Shown piece after piece: positions 1 to 9,079 of a stretch of DNA of 64,000 nucleotides. The translations under genes were made by a program, and so were the position numbers. The notes under the pieces were generated by a model. That model was not told where the DNA came from. It made no database searches and worked only from the letters and a program-made list of their open reading frames with translations. The DNA is from Xenorhabdus mauleonii (lineage in GTDB: Bacteria; Pseudomonadota; Gammaproteobacteria; Enterobacterales; Enterobacteriaceae), in contig NZ_FORG01000001.1 in the NCBI RefSeq assembly GCF_900113945.1, forward strand, positions 186,001 to 250,000. The letters are read 5' to 3'. Each line of letters starts with the position of its first letter. Position 1 is the first letter of the stretch.

Positions 1-1652
1 GCGAAGATCTGGAAGCCACTATCCGCTTGCGTGAAGAGATTGCTGAGCAACATCGCGCACTGGGCCAAATCAAAGAAATGGCGGCCAAATACGGATGTGA
101 TATCTCCAACCCAGCAACCAACGCCAAGGAAGCGGTACAATGGACTTACTTTGCCTATTTGGCAGCCGTGAAGTCTCAAAATGGTGCAGCAATGTCCTTC
201 GGTCGTGTTTCCAGCTTCCTGGATATCTACATCGAACGCGATATTCAAGCAGGCAAACTGACTGAGCAACAAGCGCAAGAATTGATCGACCATTTGGTAA
301 TGAAGCTGCGCATGGTGCGTTTCCTGCGTACCCCTGAATATGATGAGCTGTTCTCTGGTGACCCAATTTGGGCAACCGAATCATTGGCTGGTATGGGTTT
401 GGACGGACGTACACTCGTCACTAGAAGTACCTTCCGTTTCCTGAATACACTCTATACCATGGGACCATCCCCAGAGCCGAACATGACCATTCTGTGGTCT
501 GAAAAACTGCCACTTAGCTTTAAAAAATTCGCAGCAAAAGTCTCTATCGACACGTCATCCCTGCAATATGAAAACGATGACTTGATGCGCCCTGATTTCA
601 ACAGCGATGACTATGCTATCGCATGTTGTGTCAGCCCAATGATAGTCGGTAAACAAATGCAGTTCTTCGGTGCTCGTGCAAACCTTGCAAAAACCATGCT
701 GTATGCCATCAATGGTGGTGTGGACGAAAAACTGAAAATGCAGGTTGGGCCGAAAGAAGAACCTATGCAAGATGCTGTGCTGGATTATGACAAAGTCATG
801 GAGCGCACGGATCATTTCATGGATTGGCTGGCGAAACAGTATGTCACGGCTTTGAATATCATTCACTTTATGCATGATAAATACAGCTATGAAGCTTCAT
901 TGATGGCTCTGCATGATCGCGATGTGCTCCGTACCATGGCATGTGGTATCGCAGGTTTATCCGTGGCCGCTGACTCACTGTCTGCAATTAAATATGCAAA
1001 AGTTTCTCCGATCCGTGATGAAGATGGACTGGCCATTGATTTCAACATTGAAGGTGAATACCCACAATTCGGTAACAACGACCCACGTGTCGATGATATC
1101 GCTTGTGACCTGGTTGAACGCTTCATGAAAAAAATCCAGAAGCTGCAAACATACCGCAATGCTATTCCAACACAATCTGTGCTTACTATTACCTCTAACG
1201 TAGTGTATGGCAAGAAAACGGGGAATACGCCTGATGGACGTCGCGCTGGTGCTCCATTCGGACCGGGAGCTAACCCAATGCACGGACGTGACCAGAAAGG
1301 TGCGGTTGCTTCATTGACTTCTGTGGCCAAACTACCATTTGCCTACGCTAAAGATGGTATTTCATACACCTTCTCCATTGTGCCTAATGCACTGGGTAAA
1401 GATGATGATGTACGTAAAGCAAACCTGGCAGGTTTGATGGATGGTTATTTCCACCATGAAGCTGATATTGAAGGTGGTCAGCATCTGAATGTAAACGTGA
1501 TGAATCGTGAAATGCTACTGGATGCGATGGAGAATCCTGAAAAATATCCTCAGTTGACCATCCGTGTATCCGGTTATGCTGTACGGTTTAACTCGTTAAC
1601 TAAAGAGCAACAAAAAGACGTTATCACCCGTACTTTTACTCAGACAATGTAA
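1..1652 (+). CDS. pflB: Pyruvate formate-lyase (formate C-acetyltransferase), 5' end outside window
   Basis: Glycyl-radical enzyme that converts pyruvate and CoA to acetyl-CoA and formate in the cytoplasm during anaerobic growth. The reading frame is open from the left edge (first whole codon at base 3), so about 210 of the usual 760 residues are missing. The visible part follows E. coli PflB almost residue for residue. It carries the adjacent catalytic cysteines of ACCVSPM (codons 624-629) and, near the C-terminus, the radical-bearing glycine of RVSGYAVRF (codon 1572-1574). A terminator hairpin follows, and then the activase pflA, which installs the glycyl radical. focA would be expected just upstream, outside the window. 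No damage is visible, and identification is essentially certain. Confidence 0.98.
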   Translation, partial: EDLEATIRLREEIAEQHRALGQIKEMAAKYGCDISNPATNAKEAVQWTYFAYLAAVKSQNGAAMSFGRVSSFLDIYIERDIQAGKLTEQQAQELIDHLVMKLRMVRFLRTPEYDELFSGDPIWATESLAGMGLDGRTLVTRSTFRFLNTLYTMGPSPEPNMTILWSEKLPLSFKKFAAKVSIDTSSLQYENDDLMRPDFNSDDYAIACCVSPMIVGKQMQFFGARANLAKTMLYAINGGVDEKLKMQVGPKEEPMQDAVLDYDKVMERTDHFMDWLAKQYVTALNIIHFMHDKYSYEASLMALHDRDVLRTMACGIAGLSVAADSLSAIKYAKVSPIRDEDGLAIDFNIEGEYPQFGNNDPRVDDIACDLVERFMKKIQKLQTYRNAIPTQSVLTITSNVVYGKKTGNTPDGRRAGAPFGPGANPMHGRDQKGAVASLTSVAKLPFAYAKDGISYTFSIVPNALGKDDDVRKANLAGLMDGYFHHEADIEGGQHLNVNVMNREMLLDAMENPEKYPQLTIRVSGYAVRFNSLTKEQQKDVITRTFTQTM

Positions 1653-1733
1653 TCGAGTTATTGCTGAAAATAACATCAATTAAAATTGTGTTACCTCAAA
1701 ATGTCATTATCTTCTATTGAAATGACATAAACT

Positions 1734-1760
1734 AAAGGCCCCTTAATACTTGGGGCCTTT
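1734..1760 (+). terminator. Hairpin terminator between pflB and pflA
   Basis: A perfect 9-bp stem (AAAGGCCCC at 1734-1742 pairing with GGGGCCTTT at 1752-1760) with a 9-nt loop is followed by a T-rich run. It lies between the two genes, so pflA probably receives reduced read-through or has its own promoter. Confidence 0.8.
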
Positions 1761-1791
1761 ATTACTTGTCAGTTTTTGGAGAAATCCGCTC

Positions 1792-2532
1792 ATGTCCGTA
1801 CTTGGCCGTATCCACTCTTTTGAATCTTGCGGAACCGTTGATGGCCCGGGGATCCGTTTTATTGTTTTTTTTCAGGGTTGCTTGATGCGTTGTCTTTACT
1901 GCCACAATCGCGATACCTGGGATACCCACGGAGGAAAAACAGTCACGGTTGAAGAACTCATAAAAGAGGCGACGACCTATCGTCATTTTATGAATGCATC
2001 GGGTGGTGGTGTTACTGCCTCAGGTGGCGAAGCGATTCTTCAGGCTGAATTTGTCCGTGATTGGTTCAGGGCTTGCCACGCAGAAGGAATCAATACATGT
2101 TTAGACACCAATGGCTTTGTTCGCCGTTATGATCCAGTCATTGATGAATTGCTGCACGATACTGACCTTGTTATGTTGGACTTAAAGCAGATTAATGATG
2201 ATATACACCAAAAACTGGTCGGTGTATCCAATCACAGAACGCTTGAATTTGCCCGCTACCTCGCAAAACGCAATCAAAGAACCTGGATTCGTTATGTTGT
2301 CGTTCCTGGTTGGTCAGATGACGAGCAATCCGTTCATTTACTTGGTGAATTTACCAAGGACATGAAAAATATTGAAAAAATTGAATTACTGCCTTACCAC
2401 GAGCTGGGTAAACATAAATGGGTTGCCATGGGTGAAGAGTATAAATTGGATAATGTTCATCCTCCTTCAAAAGAAATAATGGATAGAGTGAAGAGTATTT
2501 TAAGTAGTTATGGGCATCATGTAATTTATTAA
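1792..2532 (+). CDS. pflA: Pyruvate formate-lyase 1-activating enzyme
   Basis: Radical SAM enzyme that abstracts a hydrogen from the PflB glycine and so switches the lyase on under anaerobic conditions. The 246-residue product matches the usual length. The [4Fe-4S]/SAM motif CLMRCLYC (Cys30, Cys34, Cys37) is intact, as is the glycine-rich SAM segment around [13 protein letters not shown]. The start was set at ATG 1792 because it gives the family N-terminus [20 protein letters not shown] and has an upstream TGGAGA. A frame extension to 1750 would begin inside the terminator hairpin and is rejected. Its neighbour pflB is its only known substrate protein. No anomalies are visible. Confidence 0.97.
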   Translation: MSVLGRIHSFESCGTVDGPGIRFIVFFQGCLMRCLYCHNRDTWDTHGGKTVTVEELIKEATTYRHFMNASGGGVTASGGEAILQAEFVRDWFRACHAEGINTCLDTNGFVRRYDPVIDELLHDTDLVMLDLKQINDDIHQKLVGVSNHRTLEFARYLAKRNQRTWIRYVVVPGWSDDEQSVHLLGEFTKDMKNIEKIELLPYHELGKHKWVAMGEEYKLDNVHPPSKEIMDRVKSILSSYGHHVIY

Positions 2533-2619
2533 GTTGATATCCGTTGCTTTTCATGAGCCAAGTTTAATAACGCAACCCGTTAATCTTAGCCCTAATGCTG
2601 GGTAAAACATTAAACTAAC

Positions 2620-2679
2620 CGCCTGTTCCAAGTTCAATATATTCGGTCAATAAGATACCGACATAAAAGGGAACAGGCG
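2620..2679. repeat. Nested inverted repeat downstream of pflA
   Basis: CGCCTGTTCC (2620-2629) pairs perfectly with GGAACAGGCG (2670-2679), and inside it TCGGT (2643-2647) pairs with ACCGA (2657-2661). The result is a two-tier hairpin of about 60 nt in a 296-bp spacer with no gene. It has no T-run, so it is not a typical terminator. It could be a relic of a mobile element end or a structured RNA; the sequence alone does not decide. Confidence 0.5.
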
Positions 2680-2828
2680 ATAGACGGCTAAAACAATATT
2701 TCTAGTAAAACATTCACCTCACCCGAGTGTAAAAAGGTTTCATTAGCGGTTTCAGGTGAACCCGTTATTTATTGTCTTGAGTTGAATACATCACTCCAGA
2801 TTTTTTTAAGAAATAATGTTTTGTATAT

Positions 2829-3512
2829 TTACTTCACCATTAATATCGAAGCATTTTTAACTTTTGTCCTTTCTAAGAAACATAAAAGAGAAGTCATAGT
2901 TAATACTCCTACAGTTCCCCAAACAATTATCCAGTCATAGGCATCCAGAATGGATGAAATCATTATTGGTGTTAAAAACGAAGAGACAAAAACGGTTGTC
3001 CCTATCATGCCAAGGGCAGTCCCAGCTCGTTCAACCCCAGCTTTAACAGCAGTTTCTGTATATGCAATACCATGCCATGCATGACCTAAAAGCCCAGTAA
3101 GAATAAGTAAAAGGACTGCAATAATAGTACTATCTGTGAATAAACAGAGCATCAATGAAGAAATACCACCTAAAACTGAAATCTGTTTCAGTAAATTGAT
3201 CCGATTTTTATTTTTATCAGTGTAATAGCCTGACCAAATGCGCAATATGCCACCACCAATTTGAACACCGATAAGAATTAACGATATTGCAGATAAGTTT
3301 ATATGTAAGACATCCTTCATATAGACTCCACCAAAAGCCAATACTGCCATTTGTGGTACAGTAAGAAAACCGGCAGCAATTGTAACTTTCCATACCGCCC
3401 TATTTTTTAGAGGAGATTCTATGGGTGAAATAGAGGTGTAAGCATTTTTTATTTCAGCATGTTTAGAACTAACAAAAAACAAGACAAAAATACCAACCGC
3501 AACTCCAATAGA
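2829..3512 (-). pseudogene. MFS transporter, C-terminal half only (truncated)
   Basis: The open frame encodes roughly the second half of a major facilitator superfamily transporter: five to six hydrophobic helices with an internal RIWSGYYTDKNKNR loop of the kind that joins MFS helices. It lacks the N-terminal six helices. The frame runs without a proper start up to an in-frame TAA at 3513-3515, and transporter-like hydrophobic sequence (SIGVAVGIFVLFF) begins directly after that stop. Upstream on the same strand lies the 5' part of an unrelated isopropylmalate-synthase-like gene, so a deletion apparently joined two genes. The TTG at 3482 could start a 217-residue product, but a working transporter is unlikely. 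The substrate is unknown. Confidence 0.7.
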
Positions 3513-3906
3513 TTAAAATAACCCTAGTGTTAACAGAAAATTGGGGCAGGTATGCTTCAGTTAATGGGGAGTGGACACATTTGTTATTTAAATACAACCA
3601 ATTTATTTTTGTACCAATTTGAATTATATGATTTATTCCTACCTCTACTGCATCTAATACCAATTGAATATCTTTAACTAAAGTACGAGAAAAAGTTGCA
3701 ATTACTGATCGGGCCATTTTCTTACTTATTAACTTTATGACTTGGTAATCGAACTTTGATGAAGCAGGGGATCCTACTTCAACATGAATCACACCGACTT
3801 CTTCAAATTTCAACGCTATCTGAACTTTTTGTTCTGGAATCATGACACTTTTTTGTGCCCATTCTCCATCTCCAAACGTTGTATCTAACATCGATACTTT
3901 CTTCAT
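3469..3906 (-). pseudogene. Isopropylmalate/homocitrate-synthase-like protein, N-terminal fragment
   Basis: From ATG 3906 (with AGGAAA six bases upstream) the product begins MKKVSMLDTTFGDGEWAQ, the first strand of the DRE-TIM metallolyase barrel seen in LeuA, homocitrate synthase and HMG-CoA lyase. The match lasts about 100 residues, to roughly base 3600. The frame then runs through unrelated sequence into the upstream part of the MFS remnant and stops at 3469. Normal family members are 300-500 residues. The usual TTLRDGEQ signature reads TTFGDGEWA here, so the catalytic arginine position is glycine. It is either a divergent subfamily or decayed. With the downstream MFS fragment and the nearby TetR gene it looks like the remains of a small regulated biosynthesis/export cluster (inference). 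Confidence 0.6.
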
Positions 3907-4095
3907 TTTTAATTTCCTAAGCCAAAAAATAAATACCAATAGGTATGTTTTCACACGGATGATATAAAAAGCAACCAATTAATTTCATGACAGATATCAC
4001 ATAATCGTTACATTTTTAGTAGATTAATGTGATAAATCCACGCTTTTGTCTTCATTTCATCCAATATTTCTACATTTTGATTTTTCTATAGGCCT

Positions 4096-4123
4096 CAGAA
4101 AGATACCTATAAGTATCTTTCTG
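4096..4123. repeat. 11-bp perfect inverted repeat
   Basis: CAGAAAGATAC (4096-4106) and GTATCTTTCTG (4113-4123) flank a 6-nt loop and are followed by GGGCGGTTTT. It may be a weak terminator or a protein-binding dyad in the spacer between the LeuA-like remnant and the TetR gene. Confidence 0.4.
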
Positions 4124-4208
4124 GGCGGTTTTAAGAAGATAAACTATGATTCATATTTCGATTAAAGGGGTAATAGAGCTAACCGGAGTGATAGAATGGG
4201 TTGTGGCG

Positions 4209-4379
4209 TTATACGTGCATAGGAATAAAACCAATAGGGTATTGTTTTGAAAGCGTACTTGGATATATCTCAGATGGAATTAAACCTTCGGATATTAGCC
4301 GGAACTGAGCCTCATTCATTTTTAATGCAAAACTGCCAAAGTTACCGATAGTAAGTGGACACTGCCATACAAAAGGCAT
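4209..4379 (-). CDS. Possible 56-residue protein, function unknown
   Basis: An open frame from ATG 4379 to TAA 4209 encodes a 56-residue peptide beginning MPFVWQCPLTIGNFGSFALK and ending GFIPMHV. The composition is protein-like, with no low-complexity stretch. The same frame continues open upstream of the ATG. A start with a strong AAAGGAG (ATG 4403) lies just upstream in another frame, so this may be the distal part of a gene broken by a frameshift. It is divergent from the TetR gene at 4455, and the 18-bp palindrome at 4410-4427 lies between them, the usual place for a TetR target gene. I do not recognise the family. It could also be a chance frame. Confidence 0.3.
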   Translation of the reverse strand: MPFVWQCPLTIGNFGSFALKMNEAQFRLISEGLIPSEIYPSTLSKQYPIGFIPMHV

Positions 4380-4409
4380 AAATTGAGCTTCATATTTAGC
4401 ATGTCTCTT

Positions 4410-4427
4410 CTCCTTTCTAGAAAGGAG
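4410..4427. promoter_or_regulatory. 18-bp perfect palindrome, candidate TetR-family operator
   Basis: CTCCTTTCTAGAAAGGAG is fully self-complementary and sits 27 bp upstream of the TetR start. TetR-family dimers typically bind such dyads in front of their own genes, so autoregulation is a reasonable inference. Its left arm also contains the ribosome-binding sequence (AAAGGAG on the minus strand) for a divergent frame starting at 4403. Confidence 0.5.
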
Positions 4428-4454
4428 GCATGTGTTATCAAGTCAAGGTGACAA

Positions 4455-5018
4455 ATGTCTAATAAATTAAGTTCAAAACAAAAACTAATTGAAGCTATGG
4501 GAGAGCTTCTTTTAGAAAAAGGCCTAGCTAACACAAGCCCGAAAGATATCTTAACTCGTTCTGGGGTAGGCCAAGGTAGTTTGTACCACCATTTTCAAGG
4601 TAAAGAAGAACTTGCTTTTTATGCAATTAGATACAACACAAATCAGTTCATCAGTTCTAGTGAGGCTATTTTAAATACAGATAAAAGTGCTTATGAAAAA
4701 TTAGCCTTGATTCTTCATAAAGAAAGAAATATTGAGCGCGGTTGCCTGATTGGCCAAATGGCCAGGGATCGCCGTATCATGGAAGATCCCAAGTTAGGAG
4801 AAGAAGTCACAAGAGGCTTTAACTGGATGAAACAATCTATTGAAGAACTTGTTAGGATCAGCATATCCGATGGCTCTATATCTAATACATTAGCACCATT
4901 AGAAACTACGACGCTCATTCTTTCTACGCTACAAGGTGCATATATAACGGCTAAAGGATTACAGGATGATACTTATTTTCATATAAGTATTAATGCGTTA
5001 TTGAAAGCACTCAAGTAA
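4455..5018 (+). CDS. TetR/AcrR family transcriptional regulator
   Basis: A 187-residue protein of normal TetR length. Residues about 8-55 form the N-terminal DNA-binding domain, with the recognition segment SGVGQGSLYHHFQGKEEL. The remainder is an all-helical ligand/dimer domain. The start at ATG 4455 has AAGGTG upstream. The gene is the only clearly intact member of the 2.5-5.0 kb patch. The candidate operator at 4410-4427 suggests it represses itself and perhaps a divergent gene now degraded. The ligand is unknown; the truncated MFS and synthase-like genes beyond it were plausible targets. Confidence 0.85.
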   Translation: MSNKLSSKQKLIEAMGELLLEKGLANTSPKDILTRSGVGQGSLYHHFQGKEELAFYAIRYNTNQFISSSEAILNTDKSAYEKLALILHKERNIERGCLIGQMARDRRIMEDPKLGEEVTRGFNWMKQSIEELVRISISDGSISNTLAPLETTTLILSTLQGAYITAKGLQDDTYFHISINALLKALK

Positions 5019-5721
5019 ATAGTGTAAACACCATTATATATGGATTGTCTCCATAGCCTATTTCTGGAAATATGTTGATAATTTTCATCTTGCTGGCCTA
5101 ATTAATGGCTCAGGTCAGCATCTTTCCATTCCTCATTCCAACTACCTTGCTTTCATGTAAGTAACGTATATTAAAATATACCAATAAAGCTATTAAGGTG
5201 TTTCAATGTCTTCTTTGTTTTTGAGAAAAAATATAAGATGATTTTGCTTCTAATTCTATCGTAACCTGAGTTTTGTTTAGCTGCCCATCGATCATTCCTT
5301 TTTAAGCCTGCGCTAAATCACTCTAAAAATTCATTTTAAACAACTAGTTAATTCAATTGGTGACCAAAAAATCGAATCCATATTAATAAAAAATCCTTAA
5401 TGGCTCAACCCTCGAGCCAAGGCGATATGCATCCTAAAAAAAAAGTTATATTAAAAACCAGATAATTTGCCTTATGAAAGCAAAAAAAAAACAGAAAATA
5501 AAACTAAATTACATTTTAAAGATAAAAGATATCATCATGATACTCGATAATATCGATAAGGAGCATGCAATAATCCGCAGATAAATTACCAAATTAACAC
5601 TTGTTGATTAATAATTTTTATATGATAATCCTGTCGATTTCTCTACAATTTTGTATTAATGGGATGATATAGAGAAAAACCAATTTTAAAAACATCATTC
5701 AATAAGATAATTCGGAAAAAA
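5019..5721. other. AT-rich intergenic region without a convincing gene
   Basis: About 700 bp separate tetR from the first BPSS1780-family gene. The stretch is strongly AT-rich. It has a short imperfect dyad just after tetR (TGCTGGCCT near 5090 facing AGGTCAGCA near 5112, a possible terminator) and a GGCTC/GAGCC dyad near 5402. The promoter of the membrane protein gene presumably lies in the last 150 bp. A 36-codon lysine-rich frame near 5474 is regarded as chance. Confidence 0.5.
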
Positions 5722-6537
5722 ATGGATAATCAAGATATTAATTTCGATTCAAGGGAAAATAACGTTTCTCTGAGCAAAGAGAAAGATACATTCATTCCTG
5801 GTGGACGTGCTGCCGGTGCGGGAGCTGCCACAGAATGGATAGGTGATGCTTGGGCAATATTTAAAGCACAGCCAATGAAATGGATACTGATGGGGGTGAT
5901 TTATATAGGATTTTTAATAATAGTACAGCTATTTCCTTTCCTCGGTATCTTTAGCATACTATTTGGTTCAGTCATTATTGCTGGTTTCATCGCAGCGGCT
6001 GAACAACAACGAATCACGGGTGAATTTGACATAGAATTAATATTCTATGGGTTTAAAAATAAACTCGGTTCACTAGTTGCTGTTAGTGGGCTTTTCTTTG
6101 GTATTTATGTACTTGGTGTAATTGCTGCTGTTGTTGTTGGTGGTACAAGCATAATGCAATTAATCTTATCTTCAGAAGAAGCTGATCCCGCACTCGTATT
6201 AGGTAGTCTATCCACTTTATTATTTGCAGTTATTATTTTATACGTTTTCATCACTGTTGCTCTTGCATTTACCTGGTTTGCTCCTGCCTTAATAATCATT
6301 AATGGTTTAAAATTTGGCGAAGCTATCTCCATGAGCCTGAATGCGGTAAAGAAAAACCTACTCGGTGGCTTTGTCTATTTCTTACTAATGGGTATTTTAC
6401 TATTTATTTCTGCAATCCCATTATTCCTAGGTCTACTGATCACCTTCCCTATGTTTATGATCACCTACTATACAAGTTACCGTAGCATTTTTTATGCTCC
6501 AAAAGAAAGCGAAAATAAATCTACGCTAATCAGCTAA
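5722..6537 (+). CDS. BPSS1780-family multi-pass membrane protein
   Basis: A 271-residue inner-membrane protein. About 40 polar residues at the N-terminus, ending FIPGGRAAGAGAATEWIGDAW, precede roughly six hydrophobic helices. The motif WIxDAWxxFKxxPxKW is what I associate with the BPSS1780 family of uncharacterised membrane proteins. The biochemical role is unknown. The start ATG 5722 has only a weak GGAA upstream. A second, frameshifted copy follows from 6711 with the same layout (polar N-terminus, shared FFAPALIIIN-type motif and matching C-terminal helices), so the pair is a tandem duplication. A strong terminator follows at 6565. Confidence 0.75.
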   Translation: MDNQDINFDSRENNVSLSKEKDTFIPGGRAAGAGAATEWIGDAWAIFKAQPMKWILMGVIYIGFLIIVQLFPFLGIFSILFGSVIIAGFIAAAEQQRITGEFDIELIFYGFKNKLGSLVAVSGLFFGIYVLGVIAAVVVGGTSIMQLILSSEEADPALVLGSLSTLLFAVIILYVFITVALAFTWFAPALIIINGLKFGEAISMSLNAVKKNLLGGFVYFLLMGILLFISAIPLFLGLLITFPMFMITYYTSYRSIFYAPKESENKSTLIS

Positions 6538-6564
6538 TTATCTATGAATCAGCACCTGTATAAG

Positions 6565-6588
6565 AAAAGCGCTTTTTATAGCGCTTTT
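6565..6588 (+). terminator. Rho-independent terminator
   Basis: AAAAGCGC (6565-6572) and GCGCTTTT (6581-6588) form a perfect 8-bp stem with an 8-nt loop and a T tail, 28 bp after the stop of the first BPSS1780-family gene. Confidence 0.85.
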
Positions 6589-6592
6589 TTGT

Positions 6593-6685
6593 TATACACG
6601 CCGTACTTCAAGGTGCATGTATTATCATTCCGCGACTCGGGATGATAATACATTGCTTCCTGAAACTGGGAGTTAATAGGGTATA
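6593..6685. repeat. Dispersed hairpin repeat, copy 1 (93 bp)
   Basis: Begins TATAC and ends GGGTATA, with related inverted ends. The core is a long imperfect hairpin (TATTATCATTCCGCG facing CGGGATGATAATA). It is about 85-90 percent identical by eye to the copy at 7583-7674. Size, inverted ends and lack of coding capacity suggest a MITE-like or enterobacterial intergenic repeat. Confidence 0.75.
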
Positions 6686-6710
6686 TTTATTAATAATGAG
6701 AGTAAAAATA

Positions 6711-7531
6711 ATGGATGAAAAGGACATAAAGATAGATTTAGAAAAAATGCCTAACGAATCAATTAACGACATTTTCCTTCCCGAAGGACAGAAAATTACA
6801 GTAAATGCGGCTATCGACTCGATAAGTGATGCATGGAATTTGATATCACCTAAATTGGGCATTTGGATACTACTCGGAATTATTTATAGTGTTATTAGTT
6901 TAGGGCTTGAATTCGTTCCTTATTTGGCTTTTATTCTTTCTAATATATTAGAACCTATATTAATTGCAGGAATTATCTCCATTTGTCATACACAAAAAAC
7001 AACGGGGAAAGCTGAAATAGGCCGGCTTTTTTATGGCTTTCAATATAAATTCAGCTCGCTACTCGTAGTCGGATTGGTTGCCTTTGGTATAAATCTTATA
7101 GGATATACCTTTTCTGCTCTTATAGATGGTGATGATTTATATCAAGTTGTTTTTGGAGATATATATAGTGATATTAATTTAATATTCTCTAACGAAGATT
7201 CATCTTCATCATCATTTTTATCTCTATTTTTTGGCATCATTACCCTGTTTTTATCTGTTGCATACACTTTTTTTGCTCCCGCATTAATTATATTTAATGA
7301 TTTTAGCGTAAAAAAATCTCTGCTTGTTAGCTATAATGCGGTATGTAAAAACCCATTAGGAATATTACTATTTTTTTCTTTATCAATCTCTTAGTCATTA
7401 TCTCTGCTATCCCTTTGTTTATAGGCCTTCTGTTCACTACTCCATTAAAAATGGCAACCTATTATTCTCTGTACCGCAATGTTTTTTATGCCCAAGCAAT
7501 TAAGAAAGGCGAAATTTCCATAACAAATTAA
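6711..7531 (+). pseudogene. BPSS1780-family membrane protein, frameshifted second copy
   Basis: Paralogue of the gene at 5722-6537. ATG 6711 aligns with that gene's start, and the products share the polar N-terminus, the SDAWNLI(S/F)P segment and a TFFAPALIIFND helix. The frame hits TAG at 7394 after FFSLSIS. The -1 frame from about 7380 reads on through INLLVIISAIPLFIGLLFTT to TAA 7529-7531 and matches the paralogue's C-terminus. A run of seven T at 7370-7376 is the likely site of a one-base loss. A serine/aspartate-rich loop (around 7190-7220) is absent from the first copy. It may be a pseudogene, a slippage-switched gene or an assembly error in the T-run. It has its own terminator at 7553. 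Confidence 0.75.
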
Positions 7532-7552
7532 CCTGTGATTTCTAACCATAAA

Positions 7553-7578
7553 AAAAGCGCCAAATAATGGCGCCTTTT
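7553..7578 (+). terminator. Rho-independent terminator
   Basis: AAAAGCGCC (7553-7561) pairs with GGCGCCTTTT (7569-7578) with one bulged base, directly after the frameshifted membrane protein gene. Confidence 0.7.
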
Positions 7579-7582
7579 CATC

Positions 7583-7674
7583 TATACCGTCGTACTTCAA
7601 GGTGCATGTATTATCATCCCGCGACGCGGGATGATAATACGCTGCTTCCTGAAACTTGGAGTTAATAGGGTATA
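7583..7674. repeat. Dispersed hairpin repeat, copy 2 (92 bp)
   Basis: Second copy of the repeat at 6593-6685. Here the core is a perfect 15-bp inverted repeat, TATTATCATCCCGCG around a single A. The outer ends TATACC and GGGTATA are also inverted, followed by AAG/CTT-containing arms (TACTTCAAG, CTTGGAGTTA). It lies between the convergent membrane protein gene and serS. Confidence 0.8.
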
Positions 7675-7700
7675 TTACTTTTTATTGACTATAAAGATGA

Positions 7701-9062
<1,362 letters not shown>

Positions 9063-9079
9063 TTACCGTATCGGTGAGA

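Noticed and set aside
887-1330. Long minus-strand frames opposite pflB
   Set aside because: They lie wholly inside a conserved gene, follow its codon pattern and resemble no protein family.
3560-3580. GTGGACAC words near 3569 and 4352 as insertion-sequence ends
   Set aside because: Only the eight-base word is shared; no matching inverted pair, target duplication or transposase remnant could be shown.
5474-5584. 36-codon lysine- and isoleucine-rich frame in the tetR-membrane protein spacer
   Set aside because: It starts beside a run of ten A, has no ribosome-binding site and its composition is what AT-rich DNA gives by chance.
7370-7394. Programmed -1 ribosomal frameshift in the second BPSS1780-family gene
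   Set aside because: The T-run is not in the usual X XXY YYZ arrangement and no downstream pseudoknot was evident; mutation or slippage is simpler.
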